From assembly GCF_030159255.1 (NCBI RefSeq), contig NZ_BSCT01000006.1, forward strand, positions 186,001 through 250,000: a stretch of DNA of 64,000 nucleotides, in the 5' to 3' direction. This DNA is from Bradyrhizobium sp. SSBR45G (GTDB lineage: Bacteria; Pseudomonadota; Alphaproteobacteria; Rhizobiales; Xanthobacteraceae). Position numbers and translations under genes: made by a program. The notes beneath the pieces are model-generated. The model was not told the DNA's origin. It ran no database searches and was given only the letters and a program-made list of their open reading frames with translations. Below are positions 25,208-32,720 of the stretch, one piece after another (position 1 is the first letter of the stretch; each line of letters begins with the position of its first letter).

Positions 25208-26464
25208 TCAGGCCACGTCCCATTCGATCCGAAGCGCCGTCGGCACGCGAAACGAGATGTTGTGAACGAAGTCAATGGTCTGGTCCGCGGCCAGTCGCAG
25301 GCCGGGAAGCCGGCGTGTCAGCTCTCCCAGCGCTATCGCGAACTCGATGCGGGCGAGCTGCTGGCCGACGCAGGTATGGATGCCATAGCCGAAGGCCAGA
25401 TGGCTTCTCGCATCGCTGCGTCGGACGTCGAAGCGGGCCGGCTCGGCGAAAACCGCCTCGTCGCGGTTGGCGGAGCCGATCAGCAGCAGGATGTTGGAAT
25501 CCTTCGGCACGGGCACGCCGCCGATCTCCGCGTCCTTCAGCGCGCGCCTTCGCCACGCCACGATCGATGGGCTGAAGCGCAGCGATTCCTCGACGGCGGT
25601 GGGAATCAGCTGCGGTTCGGCGATGATGGCTTCCCAGTTCTCGCGCCGCTGCAGCAGCTCGCGCATGCCGTTTGCCATCAGGGTCGTCGTGGTCTCGTGG
25701 CCGGCGAACAGCGCGCTGTAGAGCACGCCGGCGATCTCCTCATCGCTGATCTCGGCGCCGTCCTTCTGCAGTCGCACCAGATCACCAGGCAGATCATCGG
25801 TCGGATGATCGTGGCGCTGGCGCACCAGATCGCGGCAGTAGTTCCAGTATTCCACCATGTTGCGGGCGTGCTCGATCTGCTCGTCGTCACTGAGATCGCC
25901 CCAGGTCAGGAGCGCGCGACTGACCGCCCAGGATTTCACCCGCGGCACGTCCATGTTGGGAATGCCGACCAATTTGAACAGCACCAGGGCCGGCACGTCA
26001 TAAGCGAACTCGCGGAAGAAGTCGGCATGGCCGCGCCCTGCAAAGGCATCGATCGCCTGGTTAACGATCGCCTTGATTTCCGGCTCGATCGCCCTGAATC
26101 GACGCGGTCCGAAGCAGCCCTGGACCAGCTTGCGGATGCGCGTGTGATCGGGCGGTATGCGAGCTGACAGGCCGGAATAGGCGGTGAAACCGCCCTCGCG
26201 CATGATGCGCCGGCCTTCCTCGCACATCGGACGCAGCGGCGCCTGGGCGTTCTCCGACGAAAAGGTGCGCCAGTCGTCGAACACCGCCTTGATGTCGGCG
26301 TGACGCGCGACGACGTAATATTTCAACTCGTCAGAGAAGAAGACCGGCGCTTCGGCGCGTGCCCATTCGTAGAACGGGAACGGATCGCGCATCTCGAACG
26401 GGTCGAAGTCCTTCGCGGCGTCGTGATAGGGGCATCGCGCCAGCTGAGCAGCCGAACCTGGCAT
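25208..26464 (-). CDS. Cytochrome P450 (class I bacterial)
   Basis: A 418-residue soluble P450. The haem-binding loop FGYGIHTCVGQQLAR has ligand Cys365, the I-helix has AGHETT (254-259) with the oxygen-activating acid/alcohol pair, and the ExxR motif is Glu293-Arg296. The ATG at 26464 follows a GGGAGG site. It heads the minus-strand transcript that continues with the PEP-synthase-like genes, ALDH, HD, SDR and a putidaredoxin-type ferredoxin, so it probably hydroxylates the substrate or an early product. The family member cannot be named from sequence alone. Confidence 0.94.
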   Translation of the reverse strand: MPGSAAQLARCPYHDAAKDFDPFEMRDPFPFYEWARAEAPVFFSDELKYYVVARHADIKAVFDDWRTFSSENAQAPLRPMCEEGRRIMREGGFTAYSGLSARIPPDHTRIRKLVQGCFGPRRFRAIEPEIKAIVNQAIDAFAGRGHADFFREFAYDVPALVLFKLVGIPNMDVPRVKSWAVSRALLTWGDLSDDEQIEHARNMVEYWNYCRDLVRQRHDHPTDDLPGDLVRLQKDGAEISDEEIAGVLYSALFAGHETTTTLMANGMRELLQRRENWEAIIAEPQLIPTAVEESLRFSPSIVAWRRRALKDAEIGGVPVPKDSNILLLIGSANRDEAVFAEPARFDVRRSDARSHLAFGYGIHTCVGQQLARIEFAIALGELTRRLPGLRLAADQTIDFVHNISFRVPTALRIEWDVA

Positions 26465-26502
26465 GTGGTCCTCCCATTCGTCGCCCTTGAGGGCGACCGT
26501 TT

Positions 26503-26545
26503 GTTATGGGCCCACTCTAAGCGGCGGCCTTTGGGTTTTCTTTAG
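26503..26545 (-). promoter_or_regulatory. Candidate promoter of the P450 operon with shared 17-base box
   Basis: On the minus strand, CTAAAGAAAACCCAAAG (26545-26529) is followed after 20 bases by CATAAC (26508-26503), 39 bp upstream of the P450 ATG. The box differs at one position from the box upstream of the monooxygenase alpha gene, and the intervening bases share TA-A-TG-G spacing. This indicates co-regulation of the two transcripts. Confidence 0.55.
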
Positions 26546-26560
26546 TCCGTAACTGTATGA

Positions 26561-26585
26561 CAAATTGAGATAAATCGTCAATTTG
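26561..26585. promoter_or_regulatory. Inverted repeat upstream of the P450 promoter (candidate operator)
   Basis: CAAATTGA and TCAATTTG are perfect 8-base arms separated by 9 bases. The element is AT-rich in a GC-rich context. It lies 16 bp upstream of the shared 17-base box and 62 bp after the regulator's stop. The low stem stability and lack of a U tract argue against a terminator and for a protein-binding site. Confidence 0.45.
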
Positions 26586-26647
26586 CAGGTGGTGGCGGCG
26601 TTTGATACGGCCGGCGAAGCCCGGTGCGAGGTCGGTGGATGCGGGGC

Positions 26648-28147
26648 TCAAGCCGTCAGCTTGCGATGCAGCTCCTGGAGCGAGGCGCTCTTCGGCCGGT
26701 CGTCGAAATGCTTGAGCGAGTCGAGGTAGAGCTTGAATTGGCGGTCGATCGCCTCGCGTCGTCCTTGCGCCTTGAACACCTGCATCGCCTCGGCATGCGC
26801 CATCTCGCACAACGGGTCGATCGCGAGCGCCTTCTGACAATGCGCGAGCGCGGCCGAGTAGTCGCTGCGTTCGAGATAGATCCGCGCTGCGTCGCGCTGC
26901 ACCTTGAAGAACATGTCGCGCAGCCAATAACGCTTGCTCCAGCACCAGTCGCGCTCGCCATCGTCGGCATATTCGACCGGAATGTCCTCGAACAGATCGC
27001 CGGTGTAGAGACGATCCGCCGCCTGCAGGCAGATCAGCGCCTCGTCGCTGGCGCCGGCCTTGATGTGTCCCTGGGACTGCCGGCACAGCTGCTCGAAGGT
27101 CGAGATGTCGAGCCAGCTGCGCTCTGGCGGCACCAGCACATAGCGCGAGCCCTCGCGCCGGACGTAGTTGCGGCCGCCGTCGCGTCCCTCCGACTGGCCC
27201 AGCGCCAGCCGTAGATAGCGCACGGTGTGATACAGGCGGTTGCGCGCCGCCTCGATATCGTCGGCATTGGGCCAGAGCAGATCGGCGAGCTCATCGGTGC
27301 TGGCGCCGTGGCCGCCCTTCTGCAGCAGATAGGCGAACAGCGTCTTGGTCTTGCGGGTCGCGCCGCCTGGCGGGTCCCAGTTCACCTGGCTGCCGTCATT
27401 GCGATAGATCCGCAGACGGCCGAAGCAGCGAATCTTCCAGCGGTCGCGGCTGTCGAGGTGAACCGCGCCAGGCTCCTCCGCCGATCGGCGCAGCAGCCAC
27501 ATCGGGTCGGCGCCTTCGGCCGCATGCAGCGCGGCCGCCGACGTTCCGATCCGCAGCTCCGGCGCAATCGCGCCAAGCCAGAAATCGACCTGCTCGCGCA
27601 GCGCGCCGCGTGTCTGCAGCCGCGACGGGAGCCAATGTGGGTTGCTGACCAGTCCGGCGCTGGTGAGAATCTGCGGATGGCCGCGGAGAGCGACGAGCAA
27701 CTGCTCGTCAATCAGCAGCCGGCGGTTGTAAAGCGAGGCGATCGAGAGCACGGACTGCCGGGTGAGCGCCTCCGCAAGCGCCGGCCAGCCCTCGAAATTG
27801 GCGGTCGCGGAATTGGTCTCGAGGCCCCAGCTCATGTCAACGACGAGCATGGCAGGGCCGTGATCACGGGTTGGCGAGACCCACTTCTCGATCTGGGCTG
27901 CGACGTCACGGAACGAGATCGGTACCCGCAGCAGCGCCATTTCGACGAAAGTCTTTCCCTCGACGCATCGAATCTCGTTGACGCGACTCGCGAGCCTTTG
28001 GGCGGTCGTGATCGCTTTTGCGTCCGCCGCAATCACGAAAATCCGCGACGGGCGTGCAACGGCGAGGTAGTGCTTGAAGAAGTCCGCAAAGAGAAGTCTT
28101 TGCTGCGTCGCAAAATGGGCTAGGTTGACACAACTGTTCTCAGCCAT
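26648..28147 (-). CDS. MEDS-domain/SARP-type transcriptional regulator
   Basis: A 499-residue regulator. The first 190 residues resemble the MEDS (methanogen/methylotroph DcmR sensory) domain: NLAHFATQQRLLFADFFKHYL at the start, VDMSWGLE, and SLYNRRLLIDEQLLVALRGH before HPQILTSAGLVSNPHW. The C-terminal half has an OmpR-like winged helix (IRCFGRLRIYRNDGSQ, STDELADLLWP) followed by a BTAD helical domain, as in SARP activators. MEDS is proposed in the literature to sense hydrocarbon derivatives. It sits 183 bp upstream of the P450 gene, in the same direction, and probably activates the catabolic block. Confidence 0.8.
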   Translation of the reverse strand: MAENSCVNLAHFATQQRLLFADFFKHYLAVARPSRIFVIAADAKAITTAQRLASRVNEIRCVEGKTFVEMALLRVPISFRDVAAQIEKWVSPTRDHGPAMLVVDMSWGLETNSATANFEGWPALAEALTRQSVLSIASLYNRRLLIDEQLLVALRGHPQILTSAGLVSNPHWLPSRLQTRGALREQVDFWLGAIAPELRIGTSAAALHAAEGADPMWLLRRSAEEPGAVHLDSRDRWKIRCFGRLRIYRNDGSQVNWDPPGGATRKTKTLFAYLLQKGGHGASTDELADLLWPNADDIEAARNRLYHTVRYLRLALGQSEGRDGGRNYVRREGSRYVLVPPERSWLDISTFEQLCRQSQGHIKAGASDEALICLQAADRLYTGDLFEDIPVEYADDGERDWCWSKRYWLRDMFFKVQRDAARIYLERSDYSAALAHCQKALAIDPLCEMAHAEAMQVFKAQGRREAIDRQFKLYLDSLKHFDDRPKSASLQELHRKLTA

Positions 28148-28571
28148 CGGTACCCACCCGCAACAACTCCTATCGGAGGCGGCAGACTGGAGCCAGTCTA
28201 AGAGTGGCCGTTGGAAACATGCAAGGCCCTGTTCGCAAGCACTCGTTACGAGCTTGAAGTGCTTCTCTCCTTGGATTTCGAGCGCATTGTGGCGCGGAAC
28301 GACTTTTTGCTCGTCGTGTCAATGGACTCCGCACGTTCGACAGCGAACAAGTCAAATAGACTCTGTTTCCATCCTGCAGCGGCCGCCAGCCAGTGTAGGC
28401 GGCGGCGCGAACTGCAGTCCTAATGGTTCACGAGGGCAGGGCTACGACTCCCCCGAGGTCATTGGAGGTCAGCCGATCTACGCCTTGCAACAGCGATAGC
28501 GGGCGCGTTTCACGATAGTCTGGAAAACGTCTTTGCTAGCCGGCTGTCCGCCGAGACGCATAACGTCAGGC
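28148..28571. other. Gene-free interval upstream of the MEDS-SARP regulator
   Basis: No convincing coding frame, RNA gene or strong hairpin was seen. It should contain the regulator's own promoter but no copy of the 17-base box was found. Several short frames are present on both strands without recognisable content. Confidence 0.5.
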
Positions 28572-28980
28572 CTATAGGAAGGCCGATGCCATGGCAGGTG
28601 TCTTGAGCAAGGCGTGAGCGAGATATTCCAGATCGTTCTTGATCTGGATTCGCGTCTTCGGGCCGCCGATGCACAGTCGCACCGCCTCGGGTATCTTGCC
28701 GCCGGCAACGAATGCGTCGCTGGCCACGACGCCGAGGCCGGTTGGTTTCATGTGATCGCCGAACGCCGCCCGGGTCCAAGTCTTCGGAATCGAGACCCAG
28801 ACGTTAAAGCTGAGTGGATCATGGCGATAGGAATCCTTCGGCAGGATATCGCTGACCAGCTTCTGCCGCGCCCTGGTCTCGGCGCGAATGAAGCGCAGCA
28901 GCGAGTCCGCCGTTCCATCCTCGGTGGCCAGATGACGACGCGACAGCGTAGCGTCTACGTCACCGGCGACGAGGTTAACG
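28572..28980 (-). pseudogene. MocR-type (PLP aminotransferase-like) regulator, C-terminal remnant
   Basis: The minus-strand frame contains RRHLATEDGTADSLLRFIRA, then RARQKLVSDIL, FNVWVSIPKTW and LGVVASDAFVAGG followed by a VRLCIGGPKT segment. This order matches the last third of the aminotransferase-like domain of MocR/GntR regulators (DGTAD, W-LP, G--V-P-S-F). The preceding residues do not match, and the DNA-binding domain and PLP lysine are missing, so it is a truncated relic. Recognition is by recalled family pattern. Confidence 0.55.
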
Positions 28981-29058
28981 GAACCTGGAAATGGTCGCTT
29001 CATTACCGCAAGTTCCGTGGCCGCGGTCCAGGCGCAACTGAACGTGCACTCGGCGCCG

Positions 29059-29805
29059 ATGGGATTTTCGAATTCGCCTTTGAGCGCGGCCAATATAGCC
29101 GCATTAAATCTATTCTTTTTCAGTCTAAGATGGCTGGCTCAAGCGCCGATGGTCTGGCGCGAACAATGTGCGCTCCTATCAACGTGGCGCGAAGCCGCTT
29201 TCATCGTCCTCTATGATATCAAGGATTTTAGAGCCGTTACGCTGGATGCCGCCTTGCAGGCGAAGGGTGCTCTTGAGCACGCTCAGAGTGAAACGTTGGC
29301 AAGGTTTCTAGTCAACGAGTTCATCGGCTGCAAGGTCGGCGACAATGATCTTCGATATATGCCGGGAACGCGCGAGTTGAGTTGGTATTCTATCAACAAT
29401 GAGACCGTCGGTGTACGGTTTAGCATTCCTCATCGCTTCCGTCTAAACGTAGTCGCGCCAAAGCGCGGGCTTGGTATCCCGCACATTAACCGGAACATCG
29501 CTCCCGAACAGATCCATCGCCATCGAATGAAGGCAACTCCGGAGGATATGTTGAAAGTTCAATATGAGCAGGCAACGCAAAGCCCGAAGCAAGCCGTACA
29601 CCAGCTTTTTCGTGTTTATCACACCGATTTCTTCAACGGTTTTTCGATGCAGACCCGAGAGCTTTTGAATGCTCGACTGCAGGAATTTAATGAAGCGCGT
29701 AGCGAACGAGAGACTCGTCAGGCGACTGTTCGCCCCCGATCAAACGAGCCGGACGATGTTGAGACAGAGCAGTCCGCCAAGAAGGGACCGCCCGAAATAT
29801 GTTGA
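29059..29805 (+). CDS. Hypothetical protein, low-GC orphan
   Basis: An ORF of about 248 residues from ATG 29059; a GTG at 29017 and ATG 29149 are alternative starts. Codon use and base composition are visibly more AT-rich than all neighbours (stretches such as 29100-29120 and 29640-29700). The product has one hydrophobic N-terminal stretch (ALNLFFFSLRWLAQAP) and a charged C-terminus rich in Glu and Arg. I recognise no family. It lies between a regulator relic and a repeat, consistent with acquired DNA; it may itself be a fragment. Confidence 0.35.
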   Translation: MGFSNSPLSAANIAALNLFFFSLRWLAQAPMVWREQCALLSTWREAAFIVLYDIKDFRAVTLDAALQAKGALEHAQSETLARFLVNEFIGCKVGDNDLRYMPGTRELSWYSINNETVGVRFSIPHRFRLNVVAPKRGLGIPHINRNIAPEQIHRHRMKATPEDMLKVQYEQATQSPKQAVHQLFRVYHTDFFNGFSMQTRELLNARLQEFNEARSERETRQATVRPRSNEPDDVETEQSAKKGPPEIC

Positions 29806-30214
29806 CGGCGCTAGCGATTACGGTGACGCGATTGCGGTGACGCTGCTGGACTGCACAAAACTCTTGAGCTTCGCTCGCTATCGAGACCCCCTCGCTGCCC
29901 CTTAGGAGCGGGGCCCGCGACGAAGGCCTGGGCATCCGCGTCTTTCTTAGCGATAATGACGACGTGGATGGCTGTGACCGCGCATGGCCATGTCCATTGG
30001 AGAGCGGCGGGGCCACTCGCGGACACGTGGTCGTCCGGCGACTGATCGTCCGCCCGACGGGCAATCCTTGCACGCCTCGCATGCACCAACTGCCCGTCGT
30101 GCCAGTTTGTCGCGCACTCATTCCTTGCCACGTCGGGCAAATCACCTCCACATTTCCGCGCATCCCGGCTCGCTGAAGAGGGACGTTTCGCGATCGTCAC
30201 GAGCGTCGAGCTGG

Positions 30215-30570
30215 GGAGGCGATGGGCGCGTTGCTCTGCAGCCGGGTGTTAAAGCCCGCGCCGACGAACGGAGCGATGCGACGGCGAAATGGTGTGGTCC
30301 TGGCATCGCGGTGCTGATGCCAAGCCGGTGGTGATGATGATCCGCCGGCGACGGGGGCAAGACAGCCGATCCCCGGGGAGAGCGCCTATAAACCGTCAAA
30401 CCGTCGCGCAGGGAAGGCCGGATATTGGGCTGAACCTGTGGTTCTGCCGCGTGCTTATTTGCTGCACGCGGACCGCGGGTATCAGTCGATACCCGACCTT
30501 CCCTGCGCCTCTTCTTCGAAAGGAAGAGGTCGACTGATGGCAAAGCTCGGGCGCATCTCGCCGCGAGAAA
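30215..30570 (+). repeat. Structured dispersed repeat (possible ncRNA-like element)
   Basis: The core folds into a four-way junction. Outer stem GCGCAGGGAAGG (30406-30417) pairs with CCTTCCCTGCGC (30497-30508). Inside are GAACC-TGT-GGTTC (30432-30444), CCGCGTGC/GCACGCGG (30447-30471) and CGGGTATC/GATACCCG (30476-30495). A further hairpin CCTCTTC/GAAGAGG follows (30508-30529). All stems are perfect. I recall similar non-coding sequence occurring many times in Bradyrhizobium and Rhodopseudomonas genomes (unverified). A decayed partial copy lies near 46366-46424. The surrounding interval 29806-30693 shows no convincing gene. Confidence 0.6.
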
Positions 30571-30693
30571 GCTCAGCCATGCCTGCTGTATGAAACGTGG
30601 AGACAGGTGCCGGGACGATGTCCCACGCGGGTGTTCGGCGCTCATGTCACGGCTGGCCGTGAGCGAGAACCAATTCGCCGGCGAGCGGCGGTT

Positions 30694-31890
30694 TCATGGC
30701 CCGCGCATGCGCCGGGCCAAGCCGGTGAGACGTTGCCGTGCGACGTCCAGCAGCAGGGCAAGTGCGTTGAGGCGCTGCGGCTCTGGTGTCTCGGCCGAGC
30801 TCGTCGTGCCGTTGAGATGCCGGTCGCAGTTCTGCGCGAAGGTCGTCGTGATCCGCGACGCCAGATCGCGCACGAGCCCATCACGCGCGATTTGCGCCAG
30901 CGGGCCGGAGAGGCTGTAGCCGATCGTGAGCGCGACGCGGGTTGCCCGTCCTTGGTCGATCGGAAGCATGCGCCAGCTGATCTGTCCGGAGGTCGAGGTG
31001 CGGCTCCGCTGGTCACGTCCCGTGCCGATGAGCCGGCCCGACAAATCCGCCGCATTGCGATCGATGCGCGCAGAACCGCGGAAGACGGCCGACAGCGGGC
31101 CGATGGCGACCCTGATCTCGCCTTCGATGTGATCGGGCGCCGGCATGGCCGTGATCGTGGCGCCGGGAAAGCATGCGGCCAGGGTCTCGACGTTTCCGAA
31201 CAGCGCGAAGACATGCTCGGGCGCGGCGTTCACCGTGAACGATGCGTCGAAGCTCTTGGCGGGCACGGCCGTGGGAGGATCGAGCGTGCCCAGGGCAACG
31301 CCGCGGGAGAGCTTCATCTCGGTCACTGGTGGCAGCGCCGACGAGGTGGCGGTCGCGATCGCGCCCGGCTGCGATCCCACGGGGCCGAGCGTTGTGCGTC
31401 CTGCGCCGACCACGGCCGCAATGCCACGCTGCCGCCGCGCCTCGATCACGGCGCGGACAGCGCGGACGATCCCGACATAGCCGGTGCAGCGGCACAGATT
31501 GCCGCTCAGGCCGACACGGATGGCCTGCTCGTCCGGGCGGTCGAGGCGCAGCACGAGGTCTCGCGCCGACATGATCATGCCGGGCGTGCAGTAGCCGCAT
31601 TGCAGGGCGTGCTCGCGCGCGAAGGCCGTACGCAGCTCGGCTGCGATCTCATCCTCATCCAGGCCTTCGATGGTCGTCACGGCAGCACCGTCGCAGGCCA
31701 CGGCGAGCGTGATGCAGGAGCGGGCCGGAGCGCCGTCGAGCAGCAGTGTGCAGGCGCCGCAGACGCCGTGCTCGCAACCGAGATGCGTGCCCGTCAGGTC
31801 GAGCTGGTCACGCAGGACGTCGGCGAGGTGGGTGCGCGGTTCGACCGTCGCCTCGGTCGTGGTGCCGTTGACGGTGAGCTGGAGCTTCAT
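30694..31890 (-). CDS. Molybdenum hydroxylase [2Fe-2S] small subunit fused to CoxG-like SRPBCC domain
   Basis: The 398-residue product has two parts. Residues 1-160 are a CoxS-type subunit with a plant-type cluster (Cys39, 44, 47, 59) and the second cluster (Cys98, 101, 133, 135; QCGYCTPGM and GNLCRCTGY). Residues about 200-370 are a CoxG/SRPBCC domain (FTVNAAPEHVFALFGNVE, GSARIDRNAADLSGRLIG). CoxG is normally a separate protein for membrane docking. ATG 31890 overlaps the stop of the FAD subunit. A GTG one codon earlier is possible. Confidence 0.9.
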   Translation of the reverse strand: MKLQLTVNGTTTEATVEPRTHLADVLRDQLDLTGTHLGCEHGVCGACTLLLDGAPARSCITLAVACDGAAVTTIEGLDEDEIAAELRTAFAREHALQCGYCTPGMIMSARDLVLRLDRPDEQAIRVGLSGNLCRCTGYVGIVRAVRAVIEARRQRGIAAVVGAGRTTLGPVGSQPGAIATATSSALPPVTEMKLSRGVALGTLDPPTAVPAKSFDASFTVNAAPEHVFALFGNVETLAACFPGATITAMPAPDHIEGEIRVAIGPLSAVFRGSARIDRNAADLSGRLIGTGRDQRSRTSTSGQISWRMLPIDQGRATRVALTIGYSLSGPLAQIARDGLVRDLASRITTTFAQNCDRHLNGTTSSAETPEPQRLNALALLLDVARQRLTGLARRMRGP

Positions 31891-32720
31891 CACGGGGCGG
31901 CCTCCGCGATCGCGCGCGCGAGCACGCTGACATGGATGTGCCGGGCGGCCGGATCGGTCACGCCGGCCTGCATCAGCAGGCGGTCGGCGAGGTCGCGATC
32001 GAACGACTGCCTGAATTCAGTGATCGCTCCGCCGAACAGGGATGAATCGTCGATGACGATGGGCGTCGTGTCGATGGCGCCGATGACGATACGGCTGCGG
32101 GCCGTGTCCGGCTCGATCAGGACGGCGGCCATCGCATGCGCGAATTCCCCGGGCTTGCGACAGGCCTTGGCGTAGCCGAAGCGCGCCGCGGGCGACAGCG
32201 AGGGGAGGCGGATCGCGGTGACGAGCTCGCCCGGACGCAGCGCGGTCTGCAGCGCGCCCTGGATGAACTCCGTCACGGCGAGGTCGCGTCGGCCTGCGGA
32301 GCTCGTGAGCTGCACGCTGGCGCCGAGCGCTGCAAGGGTCGTCACCCAGTCGGCGGCCGGGTCGGCGTGACCAAGCGAGCCCCCGATGGTGCCGCGGTTG
32401 CGCACCGCGCGATAGGCGATGCCGCGGGCGATCCGCGGCAGCACGCCTTGAGTCACGTCGGGGATGCGACCGTCCTCGATATCAGCATGGGTGACGCAAG
32501 CGCCGATCACGAGAGCCTCGCCGTCGCGCTCGACCGAACGAAGCTCGGCAAGGCCGGCGATATCGACGATACGCGGCGGCTGCACAAGACGCAGATTGAG
32601 CATCGGGCCGAGCGACTGGCCGCCGGCCATGATCCGGATTTCGCCATCCGCGTCTGCGAGCAGAGCGAGCGCGTCGCTCATACTGTTGGGACGCCCATAG
32701 GCGAAGGATGCGGCCTTCAC
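31890..32720 (-). CDS. Molybdenum hydroxylase FAD-binding medium subunit (CoxM-like)
   Basis: A 276-residue FAD subunit starting at GTG 32720 in a GTGA overlap with the large-subunit gene. FAD motifs AGGQSLGPMLNLR (about residues 32-44) and TIGGSLGHADPAADW (about 110-124) are intact. It transfers electrons from the molybdenum centre through the clusters to an acceptor. Order L-M-S differs from coxMSL but is common in other members. Confidence 0.92.
   Translation of the reverse strand: MKAASFAYGRPNSMSDALALLADADGEIRIMAGGQSLGPMLNLRLVQPPRIVDIAGLAELRSVERDGEALVIGACVTHADIEDGRIPDVTQGVLPRIARGIAYRAVRNRGTIGGSLGHADPAADWVTTLAALGASVQLTSSAGRRDLAVTEFIQGALQTALRPGELVTAIRLPSLSPAARFGYAKACRKPGEFAHAMAAVLIEPDTARSRIVIGAIDTTPIVIDDSSLFGGAITEFRQSFDRDLADRLLMQAGVTDPAARHIHVSVLARAIAEAAP

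Noticed and set aside
30142..30645. 167-codon minus-strand frame over the structured repeat
   Set aside because: It runs through the perfect stems of the repeat, is rich in Arg, Pro, His and Ser, and has no family similarity; non-coding structure explains the sequence better.
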